Positions 1-8,709 of a DNA stretch of 64,000 nucleotides are shown piece after piece. The position numbers were made by a program, and so were the translations under genes. Source of the stretch: Alphaproteobacteria bacterium (lineage in GTDB: Bacteria > Pseudomonadota > Alphaproteobacteria > Micavibrionales > Micavibrionaceae); the NCBI GenBank assembly GCA_020442385.1, contig JAGRKE010000002.1, positions 124,001 to 188,000 on the forward strand, given 5' to 3'. The notes under the pieces were generated by a model. The model saw nothing but the letters and a program-made list of their open reading frames with translations. It made no database searches and was not told the origin of the DNA. Position 1 is the first letter of the stretch, and every line of letters starts with the position of its first letter.

Positions 1-154
1 AAAGACGACCGCGCATGAGCGCTTTGACTGGGCCGACGGCGCGCAAGAGCGCTGGAAAACCAAGCCGGACTGGTGGATTGACAATAAATACGCCACCAAA
101 GGCGCAAAAGGCGCCAGCGAAATGCATTATATGGTTTTTGATAAAACCTTGTAA
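1..154 (+). CDS. 3' end of an unidentified gene (partial)
   Basis: An open frame enters from the left edge (first full codon at base 2) and ends at TAA 152-154. The visible C-terminal 50 residues are polar and rich in Trp and Lys (a WKTKPDWW stretch) and end MVFDKTL. No family motif can be recognised from this fragment. The next gene starts only 31 bp downstream on the same strand, so the two may be cotranscribed. Confidence 0.5.
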   Translation, partial: KTTAHERFDWADGAQERWKTKPDWWIDNKYATKGAKGASEMHYMVFDKTL

Positions 155-184
155 TCTTCCCATGTGATTTGATATACATAAAAC

Positions 185-511
185 ATGGACAATCTGGAAA
201 ATGAAATAGCTATATCAAATGCAAAATATTGCATCCTTTTGTGGCTGGATAAGAAAAAGGCCCGCGCGACGAAAAAAGCGGATTCAAACGCCCCCGTACA
301 TACTTATACCGTTCTGGATTTAACAAAGTCTTTTAACATGGCGTTAGAAGAGCTTAAAAAGAGCGGCGTGTCTTTAGAATTAGTCAAAAAAAGCCTTTAT
401 AAAGACTCGCCAAGTGACATACAGGCAATTTCTCACTTCTGTGACACCCTCGCTGCGCGGTTGCCACAGAAAAATCTTGAGGGTTACACGCACGGTTCTC
501 CAGAAATTTAA
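185..511 (+). CDS. Hypothetical protein, 108 aa
   Basis: A soluble protein of 108 residues with a Lys-rich segment near residues 23-33 and a helical middle. There is no signal peptide or membrane segment, and I recognise no family. The ATG at 185 has no strong Shine-Dalgarno sequence. The gene is more AT-rich than the rimP operon that follows and is separated from it by a terminator-like hairpin at 571-601. It may be an acquired or lineage-specific gene. Confidence 0.55.
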   Translation: MDNLENEIAISNAKYCILLWLDKKKARATKKADSNAPVHTYTVLDLTKSFNMALEELKKSGVSLELVKKSLYKDSPSDIQAISHFCDTLAARLPQKNLEGYTHGSPEI

Positions 512-570
512 TACTTGCAAAGCCGCAAAAACTGCCCTATATATTCACCAACATCCCAATCGTTTGATAA

Positions 571-601
571 GGGTGGGCTCATAAAGAGGCCCGCCTTTTT
601 T
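571..601 (+). terminator. Rho-independent terminator before the rimP operon
   Basis: The arms GGTGGGCTC and GAGGCCCGCC form a GC-rich stem with one bulge around a short ATAAA loop, followed by a run of T. It would end transcription of the 108-aa gene upstream and insulate rimP. Confidence 0.7.
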
Positions 602-647
602 GTTGGGATTTTATAAAGAGATACGGCGCAGCCGTAACATTAAAAGT

Positions 648-733
648 GTCATCCTGAGAGAAGCGAGCCTATGCGAGCGAAACCGAAGGATCTCATGCAG
701 AAAAGAAGATCCCTCGACTACGCTCGGGATGAC
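648..733. repeat. Dispersed palindromic repeat (GTCATCC...GGATGAC type)
   Basis: The element opens GTCATCCTGAG and closes CTCGGGATGAC, giving inverted ends, with AAGGATCTC and AAGATCCC forming inner inverted arms. This is a known type of dispersed intergenic repeat in proteobacteria. Read in one frame it gives the artefact peptide SLDYARDD, which is often mis-annotated as an N-terminal extension. Here it lies directly upstream of rimP and lets the rimP frame run 25 codons too far upstream. Confidence 0.7.
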
Positions 734-745
734 AGACAGGACGAT

Positions 746-1243
746 ATGAAAACCACACCGCTGGAAAAAAAGATTGCCGATCTCGCCGCCCCTGTCGCAC
801 AGGATTTAGGGCTGGCGCTTGTGTGCGTCAAAATCATCGGTGAGGGTAACTCCACAAGCGTGCAAATCATGGCCGAAGACCCAAAAACCAAAAGGCTGGG
901 TGTAGATGATTGCGCAAAACTAAGCCGCGCTGTCTCTGCGGTTATGGATGTGGAAGACCCAATTGAGGGCGCATACCGCCTTGAGGTCAGCTCTCCGGGG
1001 ATTGACCGCCCGCTGATGAAGCTGGAAGACTTCACAACCTATGAAGGGTTTGAAGCCAAGGTTGAGACAAATGCGCCCGCCGAAAACGGACAAAAGCGTT
1101 TTCGCGGCATATTAAAAGGCGTAAAAGATGAACAGATTTTGATCGATACAGATCAGGGCATGGCCGAAATTGATTTCACTACGCTCACCAAAGCCAAACT
1201 GGTTTTAACCGACGATTTAATTAAGAAAACAGCCAATTTGTAA
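746..1243 (+). CDS. rimP: Ribosome maturation factor RimP
   Basis: RimP assists 30S subunit maturation. The 165-residue protein begins with a helical segment (LEKKIADLAAPVAQDLGLAL) typical of the family's N-terminal domain, followed by the conserved core around VSSPGIDRPL and a C-terminal SH3-like fold. I place the start at ATG 746 because the in-frame ATG at 671 lies within a palindromic repeat and would add a nonsense peptide. An ACAGG sequence precedes ATG 746. It is the first gene of the nusA-infB operon, with nusA 17 bp downstream. Confidence 0.93.
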   Translation: MKTTPLEKKIADLAAPVAQDLGLALVCVKIIGEGNSTSVQIMAEDPKTKRLGVDDCAKLSRAVSAVMDVEDPIEGAYRLEVSSPGIDRPLMKLEDFTTYEGFEAKVETNAPAENGQKRFRGILKGVKDEQILIDTDQGMAEIDFTTLTKAKLVLTDDLIKKTANL

Positions 1244-1260
1244 AAGAAGAGGAAATTACA

Positions 1261-2844
1261 ATGGAACTATTACAAGTCGCTGACACCGTTGCCCGTGAAA
1301 AAGGCATTGATCGCGAAATCGTGATCGAAGCTATGGAAGAGGCTATTCAAAAAGCCGGACGCTCCAAATACGGCCACGACCATGACATCCGCGCGACCAT
1401 CGACCGCAAGAACGGCGATATCTCACTTAAACGCTTCCGTGAAGTGATGGCGGATGATGCGGAAATTGAAAATGAGACCGCGCAGCTGACACTAACACAA
1501 GCCAAACGCATCGACACTAAAGTTGAGATTGGCCAATTCCTGCAAGATGAGCTGCCGCCACTGGATTTCGGCCGTATCGCCGCGCAGACTGCGAAGCAGG
1601 TTATCATGCAAAAAGTGCGTGAAGCCGAGCGCAGCCGTCAATACGAAGAATATAAAGACAAGGTTGGCGAAGTGATCAACGGCGTTGTGAAGCGTGTTGA
1701 ATACGGCAATGCAACGATTGATATTCAAGGCCGCGCCGAAGGTATTCTGCGCCGTGATGAGAGTATTCCTCGCGAGCACCTGAAAACAGGCGACCGTATC
1801 CGCGCGATTATTTATGAAGTGCGTGAAGAAATCCGCGGTCCGCAGATTTTCTTGTCACGCTCACACCCTGAATTCATGGCAAAACTGTTCACACAGGAAG
1901 TGCCGGAAATTTATGACGGCATTATCGAGATTAAGGCCGTAGCCCGCGACCCCGGCTCCCGCGCAAAGATCGCAGTTCTGTCCAAAGACAGCTCCATCGA
2001 TCCTGTGGGTGCCTGTGTGGGTATGCGCGGATCACGCGTGCAAGCTGTTGTGAACGAACTGCAAGGCGAGAAGATCGACATTATTCCTTGGACGGATGAT
2101 ATCGGCTCTTTCATCGTGAATGCGCTGCAACCTGCTGCCGTGACCAAGGTCGTTCTGGATGAAGTCAACAACCGTATGGATGTTGTAATCCCTGATGAGC
2201 AGCTGAGTCTTGCGATTGGCCGCCGCGGTCAAAACGTGCGCTTGGCTTCTATGCTGTGTGGTTGGGATATCGACATCATGACCGAAGCCGAAGAGTCAGA
2301 GCGCCGCGCCGAGGAATTCCGCGTACGCTCCAGCCTGTTCATGGAAGCGATGGATGTAGACGATGTGATTGCGCACCTGTTGGTGGTTGAAGGCTTTACA
2401 ACGGTTGAAGACATTGTCGAGACTCCTGTCGAAGAGCTGAACCAGATTGAAGGCTTCGAAGAGGAAATCTCTCTCGAACTGCAAAACCGTGCGAAGGTCT
2501 ATCTTGAAGCCAAAGCTAAAGAAATGGCCGCAAAGCAAAAAGAGCTTGGCCTGAAAGACGATCTGGTGACACTTGAAGGTTTGACGCCTGCTCAGGTTAT
2601 CAAGCTGGGTGAAAACGACGTCAAAACCCGTGACGATCTGGCCGATCTGGCAACGGACGAGCTGGTTGAAATCTTCGGTGCGGATAGCATGAATGAGCGC
2701 GATGCAAATGCGATCATCATGAAAGCCCGCGAGCACTGGTTCGCTGAAGAAGACGCAGCTGCCGCAGAAGCGGAGGCTACAGAAGCAAGCGAAGAGGAAA
2801 CTCCTGTTGAGGATGCGCCGCAGGCCGCCACAGGAACCGAGTAA
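1261..2844 (+). CDS. nusA: Transcription termination/antitermination protein NusA
   Basis: NusA binds RNA polymerase and controls pausing, termination and antitermination. The 527 residues show the N-terminal polymerase-binding domain (about 1-125), an S1 domain (about 135-200), two KH domains (about 230-345, with GMRGSR and IGRRGQNV loops), two C-terminal helix-hairpin-helix acidic repeats (about 370-495), and a Glu/Ala-rich acidic tail. AGAGGA precedes the ATG. It follows rimP, as in most bacteria, and is slightly longer than E. coli NusA because of the acidic tail. Confidence 0.97.
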   Translation: MELLQVADTVAREKGIDREIVIEAMEEAIQKAGRSKYGHDHDIRATIDRKNGDISLKRFREVMADDAEIENETAQLTLTQAKRIDTKVEIGQFLQDELPPLDFGRIAAQTAKQVIMQKVREAERSRQYEEYKDKVGEVINGVVKRVEYGNATIDIQGRAEGILRRDESIPREHLKTGDRIRAIIYEVREEIRGPQIFLSRSHPEFMAKLFTQEVPEIYDGIIEIKAVARDPGSRAKIAVLSKDSSIDPVGACVGMRGSRVQAVVNELQGEKIDIIPWTDDIGSFIVNALQPAAVTKVVLDEVNNRMDVVIPDEQLSLAIGRRGQNVRLASMLCGWDIDIMTEAEESERRAEEFRVRSSLFMEAMDVDDVIAHLLVVEGFTTVEDIVETPVEELNQIEGFEEEISLELQNRAKVYLEAKAKEMAAKQKELGLKDDLVTLEGLTPAQVIKLGENDVKTRDDLADLATDELVEIFGADSMNERDANAIIMKAREHWFAEEDAAAAEAEATEASEEETPVEDAPQAATGTE

Positions 2845-2845
2845 A

Positions 2846-2923
2846 ATGAGACGCAAAGGACAACAAACTTTTGGTAAAGAACAAAAAACACATAACCAAA
2901 ATTCTCAAGGGAGGAGCTTTTAA
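2846..2923 (+). CDS. Possible 25-codon leader peptide between nusA and infB
   Basis: An ATG one base after the nusA stop opens a 25-codon basic frame beginning MRRKGQQTFGKEQK and ending at TAA 2921-2923. In most bacteria ylxR occupies this position. This short Arg/Lys/Gln-rich peptide shows none of the usual ylxR CxxTR motif. It may be a translationally coupled peptide, a ylxR remnant, or chance; I cannot tell which. Confidence 0.2.
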   Translation: MRRKGQQTFGKEQKTHNQNSQGRSF

Positions 2924-3017
2924 AAAAGCTCTCTTCCCGGTTCTGCGCGTTTTCTTAAAACAGCCTCTCAAGACCTCTGAATTATTAAAGAATTTTGCAC
3001 CACGGCGTTCGTGGTGT
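2911..3017 (+). promoter_or_regulatory. Structured spacer upstream of infB
   Basis: The 207-bp nusA-infB spacer holds two stem-loops: an imperfect one at 2909-2938 (GGGAGGAGCTTTT against AAAGCTCTCTTCCC) and a perfect 7-bp hairpin at 3000-3018 (CACCACG against CGTGGTG). Neither has a T-run long enough for a clear terminator. They may be RNA-processing or attenuation structures inside the operon, or remains of a lost ylxR gene. Confidence 0.35.
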
Positions 3018-3051
3018 ATACCTATTGCACCTTAAAGATTTGGCAAAGTGA

Positions 3052-5508
3052 ATGACAAAGACAAACGATAAAAAAGACGAAAAAGGCACAGGCGGTAAAA
3101 AGACCCTGAGCCTTGGCGGTACGCTCAGCCTGAAAGGCGGCGCTGCACCCTCGCGCACACCTTCATCAAGCAGCGGTGTCGCCGTTGAAGTGCGCCGCAA
3201 GCGCACCGCGCCCAAGCCGGAAGCAAAAGACGAGCCGCGCCTGACATCTCAGGAACGTGAAGCCCGCGCCAAAGCGCTTGAGCTGGCGAAACAAGCCGGT
3301 GACCAAGCGCCCTCTTCTCTACCCAAGCGCCACACAATCGAGAGCGTAAAGAAAAAAGAGGCCGAGAAAAAAGCGGCTGAAGATAACAGCCGCGAAAAAG
3401 AGATGGAAGAACTCAAGCGCATTGAAGAGGAAGAAAACGCGCGCAATGCCGAATTGCAGCGCTCTGCACCGCTTCCACCAGCCGAAGGCCGCGGTGATAG
3501 ATTTACACACAGAGAAGACAAGACCAGCTATCGCGACCGCATGAAACAAGCGGAAGAAAAAGCACCGCCAAAACGCACAGCCGGAGACAGCAACCGCCGC
3601 GGTGGACGCATTACCGTTACGCAGGCGATTAACCAGGATTACGACCGCACACGCGGCCGCTCTCTCGCGGCGCAAAAACGCGCCCGTGAAAAGGCCCGCA
3701 TGGCCGCTAAAGGCGAATTAGAGCCAAAAGCAAAAGTGATCCGTGATGTCGTTGTGCCGGAAATCATTACCGTAGGCGAACTGGCCAACCGTATGGCCGA
3801 GCCGACAGGCGATGTGATCAAGACCCTCATGAAACTGGGCGTGATGGCGACCATTACCGAGAATATCGATGCCGACACAGCCGAGCTGGTTATCAGTGAA
3901 TTCGGCCACACCATTAAGCGCGTGACCGAAGCAGATGTTGAGATCGGCATTGAGGGTATTGAGGACAGTGAAACAGACCTCAAAGCCCGCCCGCCGGTCG
4001 TGACGATCATGGGTCACGTTGACCATGGTAAAACCTCGCTGCTCGACGCGCTGCGTCAAACTGATGTAGTAGCCGGCGAAGCTGGCGGTATTACGCAGCA
4101 TATCGGGGCCTATCAGGTCACAATGAATTCCGGCGATAAAATCACATTCCTGGACACACCGGGTCACGCCGCCTTCACCGAGATGCGCGCACGCGGCGCG
4201 AATGTAACCGACATTGTTGTGATTGTGGTTGCAGCCGATGACAGTATCATGCCGCAAACCATTGAGGCGATTAGTCATGCGAAGGCTGCAGGCGTTCCAA
4301 TCATTGTTGCGATTAACAAGATTGATCTTCCTGCCGCAGACCCCATGCGCGTAAAGACCGAATTGCTCCAGTATGAAGTCATCGTCGAAGAGTTGAGCGG
4401 TGATGTGCAGTGTATTGAAATTTCCGCCAAGCAAAAAATCAATCTGGACAAGCTGGAAGAAGCGATCCTTCTTCAGGCCGAAGTGCTTGAGCTTAAGGCC
4501 AACCCCGACCGTGAAGCGCATGGTGTTATCGTCGAATCCAAACTGGAAAAAGGGCGCGGCTCTGTTGCCACCGTTCTGATCCAAAAAGGTACTTTGCGCG
4601 TTGGTGACGTTTTTGTTGCAGGCGCGGAAGTCGGTAAAGTGCGCGCGCTGATCAATGATCATGGCAAGAATGTCGATGAAGCCATCCCCGGACAGCCCGT
4701 TGAGGTTCTGGGTCTGAACGGAACGCCCGATGCCGGAGACATGCTCAATGTTGTTCCCGATGAAGGTAAGGCACGCGAAATTAGCAGCTATCGTCAGTCT
4801 AAGAAGAAAAAAGATCAGGCGATATTGGCGGTTAAAGGCCGCACAACCATCGAACAGCTGGTTGCTCAGAAGGAAGCGGGTGAAACCACATCTCTGCCCG
4901 TTATTATTAAGGCTGACGTGCATGGCTCGGTCGAGGCGATTATCGGATCACTCAATAAAATGGTTGAGGAAAACGAAGGAATCGCAGTGCAGGTTCTGCA
5001 TAACGGCGTGGGCGGGATTACCGAATCCGATGTGACGCTGGCGGGTGCCTCTAAAGGTATCATCGTCGGCTTTAACGTCCGCGCAAACGCGCAGGCCCGT
5101 GATCTGGCACAGAAGAACGGCGTGGATATCCGCTACTACAACGTCATTTACGATGTGATTGACGACGCGAAATCTATCCTGACAGGCATGCTCTCGCCCA
5201 ATGAACGCGAAGAGTATTTGGGTCAGGCGAAGATCCTTCAGGTCTTTAACATCACGAAGGTCGGTAAAGTGGCCGGGTGTGTTGTTGAAATGGGCAGCGT
5301 CAAACGCGGCGCCAAGGTACGCTTGCTGCGTGATGACGTTGTGATTCATGAAGGCAAGCTCAAAACCCTGAAGCGTCACAAGGACGAAGTGCCGGAAGTA
5401 AAAGAAGGCACCGAATGCGGTATGGCCTTTGAAAACTATGATGACATTAAAGAAGGCGATGTCATCGAATGTTTCGAAATTATCGAAGAAGCGCGCAAAG
5501 TTACTTAA
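3052..5508 (+). CDS. infB: Translation initiation factor IF-2
   Basis: IF-2 is the GTPase that brings initiator tRNA to the 30S subunit. The 818 residues begin with a long Lys/Glu/Arg-rich low-complexity region (about 1-225), then the IF2-N motif around [12 protein letters not shown] (about 237), the G domain with GHVDHGKT (about 320), DTPGHAAF (about 368) and NKIDLP (about 422), then the beta-barrel and C-terminal fMet-tRNA domains. The Shine-Dalgarno sequence before ATG 3052 is weak. The gene sits in the nusA-infB-rbfA-truB-rpsO operon. Confidence 0.97.
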   Translation: MTKTNDKKDEKGTGGKKTLSLGGTLSLKGGAAPSRTPSSSSGVAVEVRRKRTAPKPEAKDEPRLTSQEREARAKALELAKQAGDQAPSSLPKRHTIESVKKKEAEKKAAEDNSREKEMEELKRIEEEENARNAELQRSAPLPPAEGRGDRFTHREDKTSYRDRMKQAEEKAPPKRTAGDSNRRGGRITVTQAINQDYDRTRGRSLAAQKRAREKARMAAKGELEPKAKVIRDVVVPEIITVGELANRMAEPTGDVIKTLMKLGVMATITENIDADTAELVISEFGHTIKRVTEADVEIGIEGIEDSETDLKARPPVVTIMGHVDHGKTSLLDALRQTDVVAGEAGGITQHIGAYQVTMNSGDKITFLDTPGHAAFTEMRARGANVTDIVVIVVAADDSIMPQTIEAISHAKAAGVPIIVAINKIDLPAADPMRVKTELLQYEVIVEELSGDVQCIEISAKQKINLDKLEEAILLQAEVLELKANPDREAHGVIVESKLEKGRGSVATVLIQKGTLRVGDVFVAGAEVGKVRALINDHGKNVDEAIPGQPVEVLGLNGTPDAGDMLNVVPDEGKAREISSYRQSKKKKDQAILAVKGRTTIEQLVAQKEAGETTSLPVIIKADVHGSVEAIIGSLNKMVEENEGIAVQVLHNGVGGITESDVTLAGASKGIIVGFNVRANAQARDLAQKNGVDIRYYNVIYDVIDDAKSILTGMLSPNEREEYLGQAKILQVFNITKVGKVAGCVVEMGSVKRGAKVRLLRDDVVIHEGKLKTLKRHKDEVPEVKEGTECGMAFENYDDIKEGDVIECFEIIEEARKVT

Positions 5509-5521
5509 AGGAGGCTCATAA

Positions 5522-5749
5522 ATGTCTAGAGAAATAAACGATCTTACACTCCCGGAACTCTCAGAGCTTTGTAAGGTTCTATCCGAGAAATTCAACGATG
5601 TAGTTTCGATCGAAACTACACCAAAAGGTTTTGTTTTTAAAAAAAATGGCGCGCCGATAGCTTTGGAAGATTCCTTTGATCGAAGCATGCTGAATACTGC
5701 AGTGAATAATTTTTTAAACCCTGCAACACAACCTGCTGCGATAAATTAA
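5522..5749 (+). CDS. Small hypothetical protein between infB and rbfA
   Basis: A 75-residue acidic soluble protein with a helix-forming N-terminus (LPELSELCKVLSEKF) and no recognised family. It has a near-perfect Shine-Dalgarno sequence (AAAGGAGG) eight bases before the ATG. It ends one base before rbfA starts, so it is surely expressed with the operon. Most infB-rbfA junctions lack such a gene, so it is probably lineage-specific. A role at the ribosome is only a guess from location. Confidence 0.75.
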   Translation: MSREINDLTLPELSELCKVLSEKFNDVVSIETTPKGFVFKKNGAPIALEDSFDRSMLNTAVNNFLNPATQPAAIN

Positions 5750-5750
5750 T

Positions 5751-6140
5751 ATGAAACACAAAACCAGAGAGCCCTCACAACGCCAATTGCGCGTGGGTGA
5801 ACAGCTAAAGCATATTATTGCCGAGGTCTTGCAGCGTGGACACTTCCACAGCGAGACGCTTCTCAATTCCGGGCGCGTTACGATCAGCGAGGTTCGCGCG
5901 AGCCCGGACCTGCGCAATGCAACGGCCTATGTGATATCTATGGGCAACGAAAATATGGACGAGATTATCGCTGCTCTTAATGATGAGTCCCAAAGCTTTC
6001 AAAAAGAGATTAACCGCCAATCCAGCATGAAATTCACACCGCGCATTCACTTCAAGGAAGATGAGGCGTTCGAAGAGGCGCAAAAGATCGAAAGCCTGCT
6101 GCGCGATATCAACAGCAATAGAAAATCCGATAGCGAATAG
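5751..6140 (+). CDS. rbfA: Ribosome-binding factor A
   Basis: RbfA binds the 30S subunit for late 16S rRNA maturation and cold adaptation. The 129 residues follow the family: a conserved start SQRQLRVGEQLKHIIAEVL, the KH-like core with VTISEVRASPDLRNATAYV, and a C-terminal end with FKEDEAFEEAQKIESLL, which matches the family's F-x-x-D-x-S/A-x-x-x-A-x-x-I-x-x-L-L pattern. It begins one base after the preceding stop and truB follows two bases after its own stop. Confidence 0.95.
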   Translation: MKHKTREPSQRQLRVGEQLKHIIAEVLQRGHFHSETLLNSGRVTISEVRASPDLRNATAYVISMGNENMDEIIAALNDESQSFQKEINRQSSMKFTPRIHFKEDEAFEEAQKIESLLRDINSNRKSDSE

Positions 6141-6142
6141 AA

Positions 6143-7072
6143 ATGGGACGCAGGCGCAAAGGCGATAAGGTCGATGGCTGGGTCAATTTCGACAAACCGC
6201 TGGAGATGACCTCAACACAGGCCGTAGGCAAGGTGCGCTGGCTATATAATGCGCAAAAAGCCGGTCACGCCGGAACGCTCGACCCGCTGGCCACAGGCAT
6301 TTTGCCGATTGCGCTGGGTGAGGCCACCAAAACAATTCCTTTTATGCAAGATGCGCTCAAAACCTATTTTTTTACCATCAAATGGGGCGAGCAGCGCAGC
6401 ACCGATGATACAGAAGGCGATATCATCGCAACATCAGACATTCGCCCCTCAGCAGAGGATATAAACGCCGCCCTGCCCGCCTATATTGGTGATATTCAGC
6501 AAGTGCCGCCTAAATTCTCCGCGATTAAGGTCGATGGACAGCGCGCCTATGATTTGGCCCGTGATGGCGAGGATGTGCAGCTCAAAGCCCGCAGCGTCTA
6601 TATCCACAGCCTTGAATTGCTGGAGACGCGCGCGGATGAGGCGGATTTTCGTATGATCTGCGGTAAAGGCACCTATGTGCGCTCACTGGCGCGGGATTTA
6701 GCGCTGGATCTGGGCACAAAAGGCTATATCGCGCTGCTGCGGCGCGAAGCCGTTGGCGGCTTTGGCGAAAAAAACGCAATTTTACTGGACAAATTAGAGG
6801 ATTTGCGCAATAGTGCGCGCCTTGATGAGGCACTACTCCCTCTGAGCGCTGCGCTGGACGACATCCCGGCCCTGGCCTTAAAGGAAAACGAGATTGCCCC
6901 ATTGAAGAACGGACAGGTTCTGTCTTTCGTATCAAAGCCTGATTTTGACCGTTTGGAAAAAATCGGCCTTGCCGCGAACGAGACAGCGCTTGCAACCTTT
7001 CAAGGAAAAGCGATTGCTTTAATAGAGGTTGAGGGCGCACAAATAAAACCAGTCCGTGTTTTTAACACTTAG
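6143..7072 (+). CDS. truB: tRNA pseudouridine-55 synthase TruB
   Basis: TruB converts U55 of the tRNA T-loop to pseudouridine. The 309-residue protein carries the catalytic motif GHAGTLDPLATG with the active-site Asp at residue 47. Other family marks are GWVNFDKPLEMTS near the N-terminus, KFSAIKVDGQRAYDLAR in the middle and CGKGTYVRSLARDL further on. A PUA-like C-terminal part is present. It is operon-embedded between rbfA and rpsO. Confidence 0.96.
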   Translation: MGRRRKGDKVDGWVNFDKPLEMTSTQAVGKVRWLYNAQKAGHAGTLDPLATGILPIALGEATKTIPFMQDALKTYFFTIKWGEQRSTDDTEGDIIATSDIRPSAEDINAALPAYIGDIQQVPPKFSAIKVDGQRAYDLARDGEDVQLKARSVYIHSLELLETRADEADFRMICGKGTYVRSLARDLALDLGTKGYIALLRREAVGGFGEKNAILLDKLEDLRNSARLDEALLPLSAALDDIPALALKENEIAPLKNGQVLSFVSKPDFDRLEKIGLAANETALATFQGKAIALIEVEGAQIKPVRVFNT

Positions 7073-7087
7073 AAAAAGGAGACCATG

Positions 7088-7357
7088 ATGTCGGTAACTG
7101 TTGCTCAAAAAGCTGAGCTTATTAAAGAATACCAAACGGAAAAGAACGATACAGGTTCACCTGAGGTACAAGTTGCAATCCTGACAGCGCGCATTAACGA
7201 TCTGTCAGAACACATGCAAACCCACAAAAAAGACTTCCACAGCCGCCGCGGCCTTCTGGCCATGGTTGCGAAGCGCCGCAAGCTTCTGGACTATCTGAAG
7301 AATAAAGAAGAAGCGCGTTATACTAAGCTGATTGAAAGCTTGGGTATCCGCCGTTAA
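7088..7357 (+). CDS. rpsO: 30S ribosomal protein S15
   Basis: S15 binds the central domain of 16S rRNA. The 89 residues include the conserved [20 protein letters not shown] segment and the end [20 protein letters not shown]. Two ATG codons are adjacent (7085 and 7088). The AGGAG at 7077-7081 is only 3 bases from the first but 6 from the second, and the second also gives the normal family length, so I choose 7088. It is the last gene of the operon, with a terminator just downstream. Confidence 0.96.
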   Translation: MSVTVAQKAELIKEYQTEKNDTGSPEVQVAILTARINDLSEHMQTHKKDFHSRRGLLAMVAKRRKLLDYLKNKEEARYTKLIESLGIRR

Positions 7358-7383
7358 TCAAACGCGGAAAATCAAAGAATTAA

Positions 7384-7408
7384 GCGGGCCCAGTCGGGCC
7401 CGTTTTTT
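7384..7408 (+). terminator. Rho-independent terminator after rpsO
   Basis: A perfect 7-bp stem CGGGCCC/GGGCCCG around a four-base loop is followed by six T. It closes the rimP-rpsO operon. The T-run reaches the stop of the convergent minus-strand gene at 7409. Confidence 0.9.
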
Positions 7409-7732
7409 CTAATTCAATTCTTGTGTCTGAAAAGGCTTTTCGAAAAGAATCCGAATTTTATTATTGTCGTTCACCATATGCATAAAAACACTTTCCTGAT
7501 TAAAAACCTTACTTAATCTTTCTGATATCTGGGTGCTGATCTGCTCCGCACTCAAAGCATTATCTCCGCCCCAACGGTGAATTTCGACATTCAAAAGCCC
7601 GGCATTCGAACTGTAAATAATCTGCCCGGTATTATGCAGAAATCCTTCAATTTCTTGCGAAAACCTTTTAGAGAGCTGCTCCGCTGTCGCGATCTCCCCT
7701 GATACTTCTTTTTTAAAACTATGTTGAACCAT
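7409..7732 (-). CDS. Hypothetical protein, 107 aa
   Basis: A soluble protein of 107 residues with no signal peptide and no family I recognise. It has a helical N-terminal half (residues about 1-33), a strand-like middle (GQIIYSSNAGLLNVEIHRW) and a C-terminal strand (KIRILFEKPF), suggesting a small alpha/beta domain. It is AT-rich relative to rpsO and pnp. It lies downstream of gpmA on the same strand, 49 bp away. Confidence 0.55.
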   Translation of the reverse strand: MVQHSFKKEVSGEIATAEQLSKRFSQEIEGFLHNTGQIIYSSNAGLLNVEIHRWGGDNALSAEQISTQISERLSKVFNQESVFMHMVNDNNKIRILFEKPFQTQELN

Positions 7733-7781
7733 GCTCCCTCCATTCTTTTACTTAATAAAATTATACATATTACAAAGAATT

Positions 7782-8408
7782 TTAACCGTCAATAAAATAC
7801 CGCTTTTTAATCTCGCCGTTTTCGATTTCGAAAATGAGGGGTACGCCCGTGGGGATTTCGGCTTCGTTGATCGTGTCCGGCGTTTCAACGCCGAGGATAA
7901 TCAGCATGGCGCGCAGAGAATTACCATGCGCGGCGATGAGCACGTTTTTGCCCTGCTCCATCACCATCTTCTTGATATTCGCCTCGTAATAAGGGCGGAC
8001 GCGGTTTTCCACCACGTCCTTCAAACATTCCCCGCCCGGCGGCGGCGTATCATAGGAGCGGCGCCAGATATGCACCTGATCCGCGCCGTATTTCTCGCGG
8101 GTTTCGTCCTTGTTCAAACCGACCAGATCGCCGTAATCGCGCTCACGCAGATCATCATGGGCGATCATGCTCTCGATCAGGTCTTCATATCCGGCCTCGG
8201 TCAATGCCAAGCGTGCGGTGTTGTTGGCGCGGCTGAGTGTGCTTGTGAACACCTGATCGAACTTAATACCGGCCGCGGCCAGCTTTTTACCCGCATCTTT
8301 AGCCTCTTCAATACCCTGCTCACTCAGCTGCGCATCAAAAAAGCCGGTGAATTTGTTGTCACGATTCCACTCACTTTGCCCGTGACGCAAAAGAACCAAA
8401 TAATTCAT
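7782..8408 (-). CDS. gpmA: 2,3-bisphosphoglycerate-dependent phosphoglycerate mutase
   Basis: This enzyme interconverts 3- and 2-phosphoglycerate in glycolysis. The 208-residue protein has the histidine-phosphatase motif LLRHGQSEWN with the phospho-accepting His at residue 9, the FTGFFDAQLSEQG segment, the DLRERDYGDL segment, and the second catalytic His in AAHGNSLRAM. The length fits the short bacterial dPGM group. It lies alone on the minus strand between small unknown genes, splitting the rpsO-pnp pair that is adjacent in many genomes. Confidence 0.93.
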   Translation of the reverse strand: MNYLVLLRHGQSEWNRDNKFTGFFDAQLSEQGIEEAKDAGKKLAAAGIKFDQVFTSTLSRANNTARLALTEAGYEDLIESMIAHDDLRERDYGDLVGLNKDETREKYGADQVHIWRRSYDTPPPGGECLKDVVENRVRPYYEANIKKMVMEQGKNVLIAAHGNSLRAMLIILGVETPDTINEAEIPTGVPLIFEIENGEIKKRYFIDG

Positions 8409-8429
8409 ACTAAACCCTCATATTTCGAC

Positions 8430-8458
8430 AAAAATAAAGGCCCACAATAGCGGGCCTT
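8430..8458 (-). terminator. Terminator for the 75-aa minus-strand gene
   Basis: On the minus strand AAGGCCC and GGGCCTT form a 7-bp stem around a CACAATAG-type loop (the loop is given in plus-strand order), followed by TTTATTTTTG. It lies just beyond the stop at 8482 and before gpmA. Confidence 0.7.
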
Positions 8459-8481
8459 ATTCGTGAATTCAAATAGACAAT

Positions 8482-8709
8482 TTATTGCTCAAAACGGACA
8501 AAAAAGGTCGGATCTTTCTCGGTCGTTTCTGCGGCGGCCATTACGATAGACTGAATATTATACGCTTCCTCTATATCTTTGGGCACGCAGCCAGAAATGC
8601 AAAAAGTGTTATCGCCTTCTTTATTTACGTTAATCGCCTCATTTAAAAAATATTCTCTTAAAAGGCTTTGCGCCTCTAAGGCAGGATTAGCAGGATTACT
8701 AAAAGTCAT
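8482..8709 (-). CDS. Small hypothetical protein, 75 aa
   Basis: A 75-residue acidic soluble protein with two Cys (FCISGCVP, residues about 37-43) and the ending PTFFVRFEQ. No family is recognised. A good AGAGG-type Shine-Dalgarno sequence precedes the ATG, and a terminator follows the gene, so it looks like a real single-gene unit. It is AT-rich compared with gpmA and pnp. Confidence 0.55.
   Translation of the reverse strand: MTFSNPANPALEAQSLLREYFLNEAINVNKEGDNTFCISGCVPKDIEEAYNIQSIVMAAAETTEKDPTFFVRFEQ

Noticed and set aside
671..745. Upstream extension of rimP
   Set aside because: It is the translation of a palindromic repeat (SLDYARDD) and lacks family similarity; ATG 746 fits RimP.
2909..2938. 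Stem-loop after nusA taken as a terminator
   Set aside because: It has an imperfect stem and no T-run, and infB belongs to the same operon, so termination here is unlikely.
3718..4923. 401-codon minus-strand frame opposite infB
   Set aside because: It is antisense to the conserved G domain of IF-2 and has no plausible motif or ribosome-binding site.
7731..8450. 239-codon plus-strand frame opposite gpmA
   Set aside because: It mirrors the gpmA coding strand; gpmA has complete catalytic motifs.
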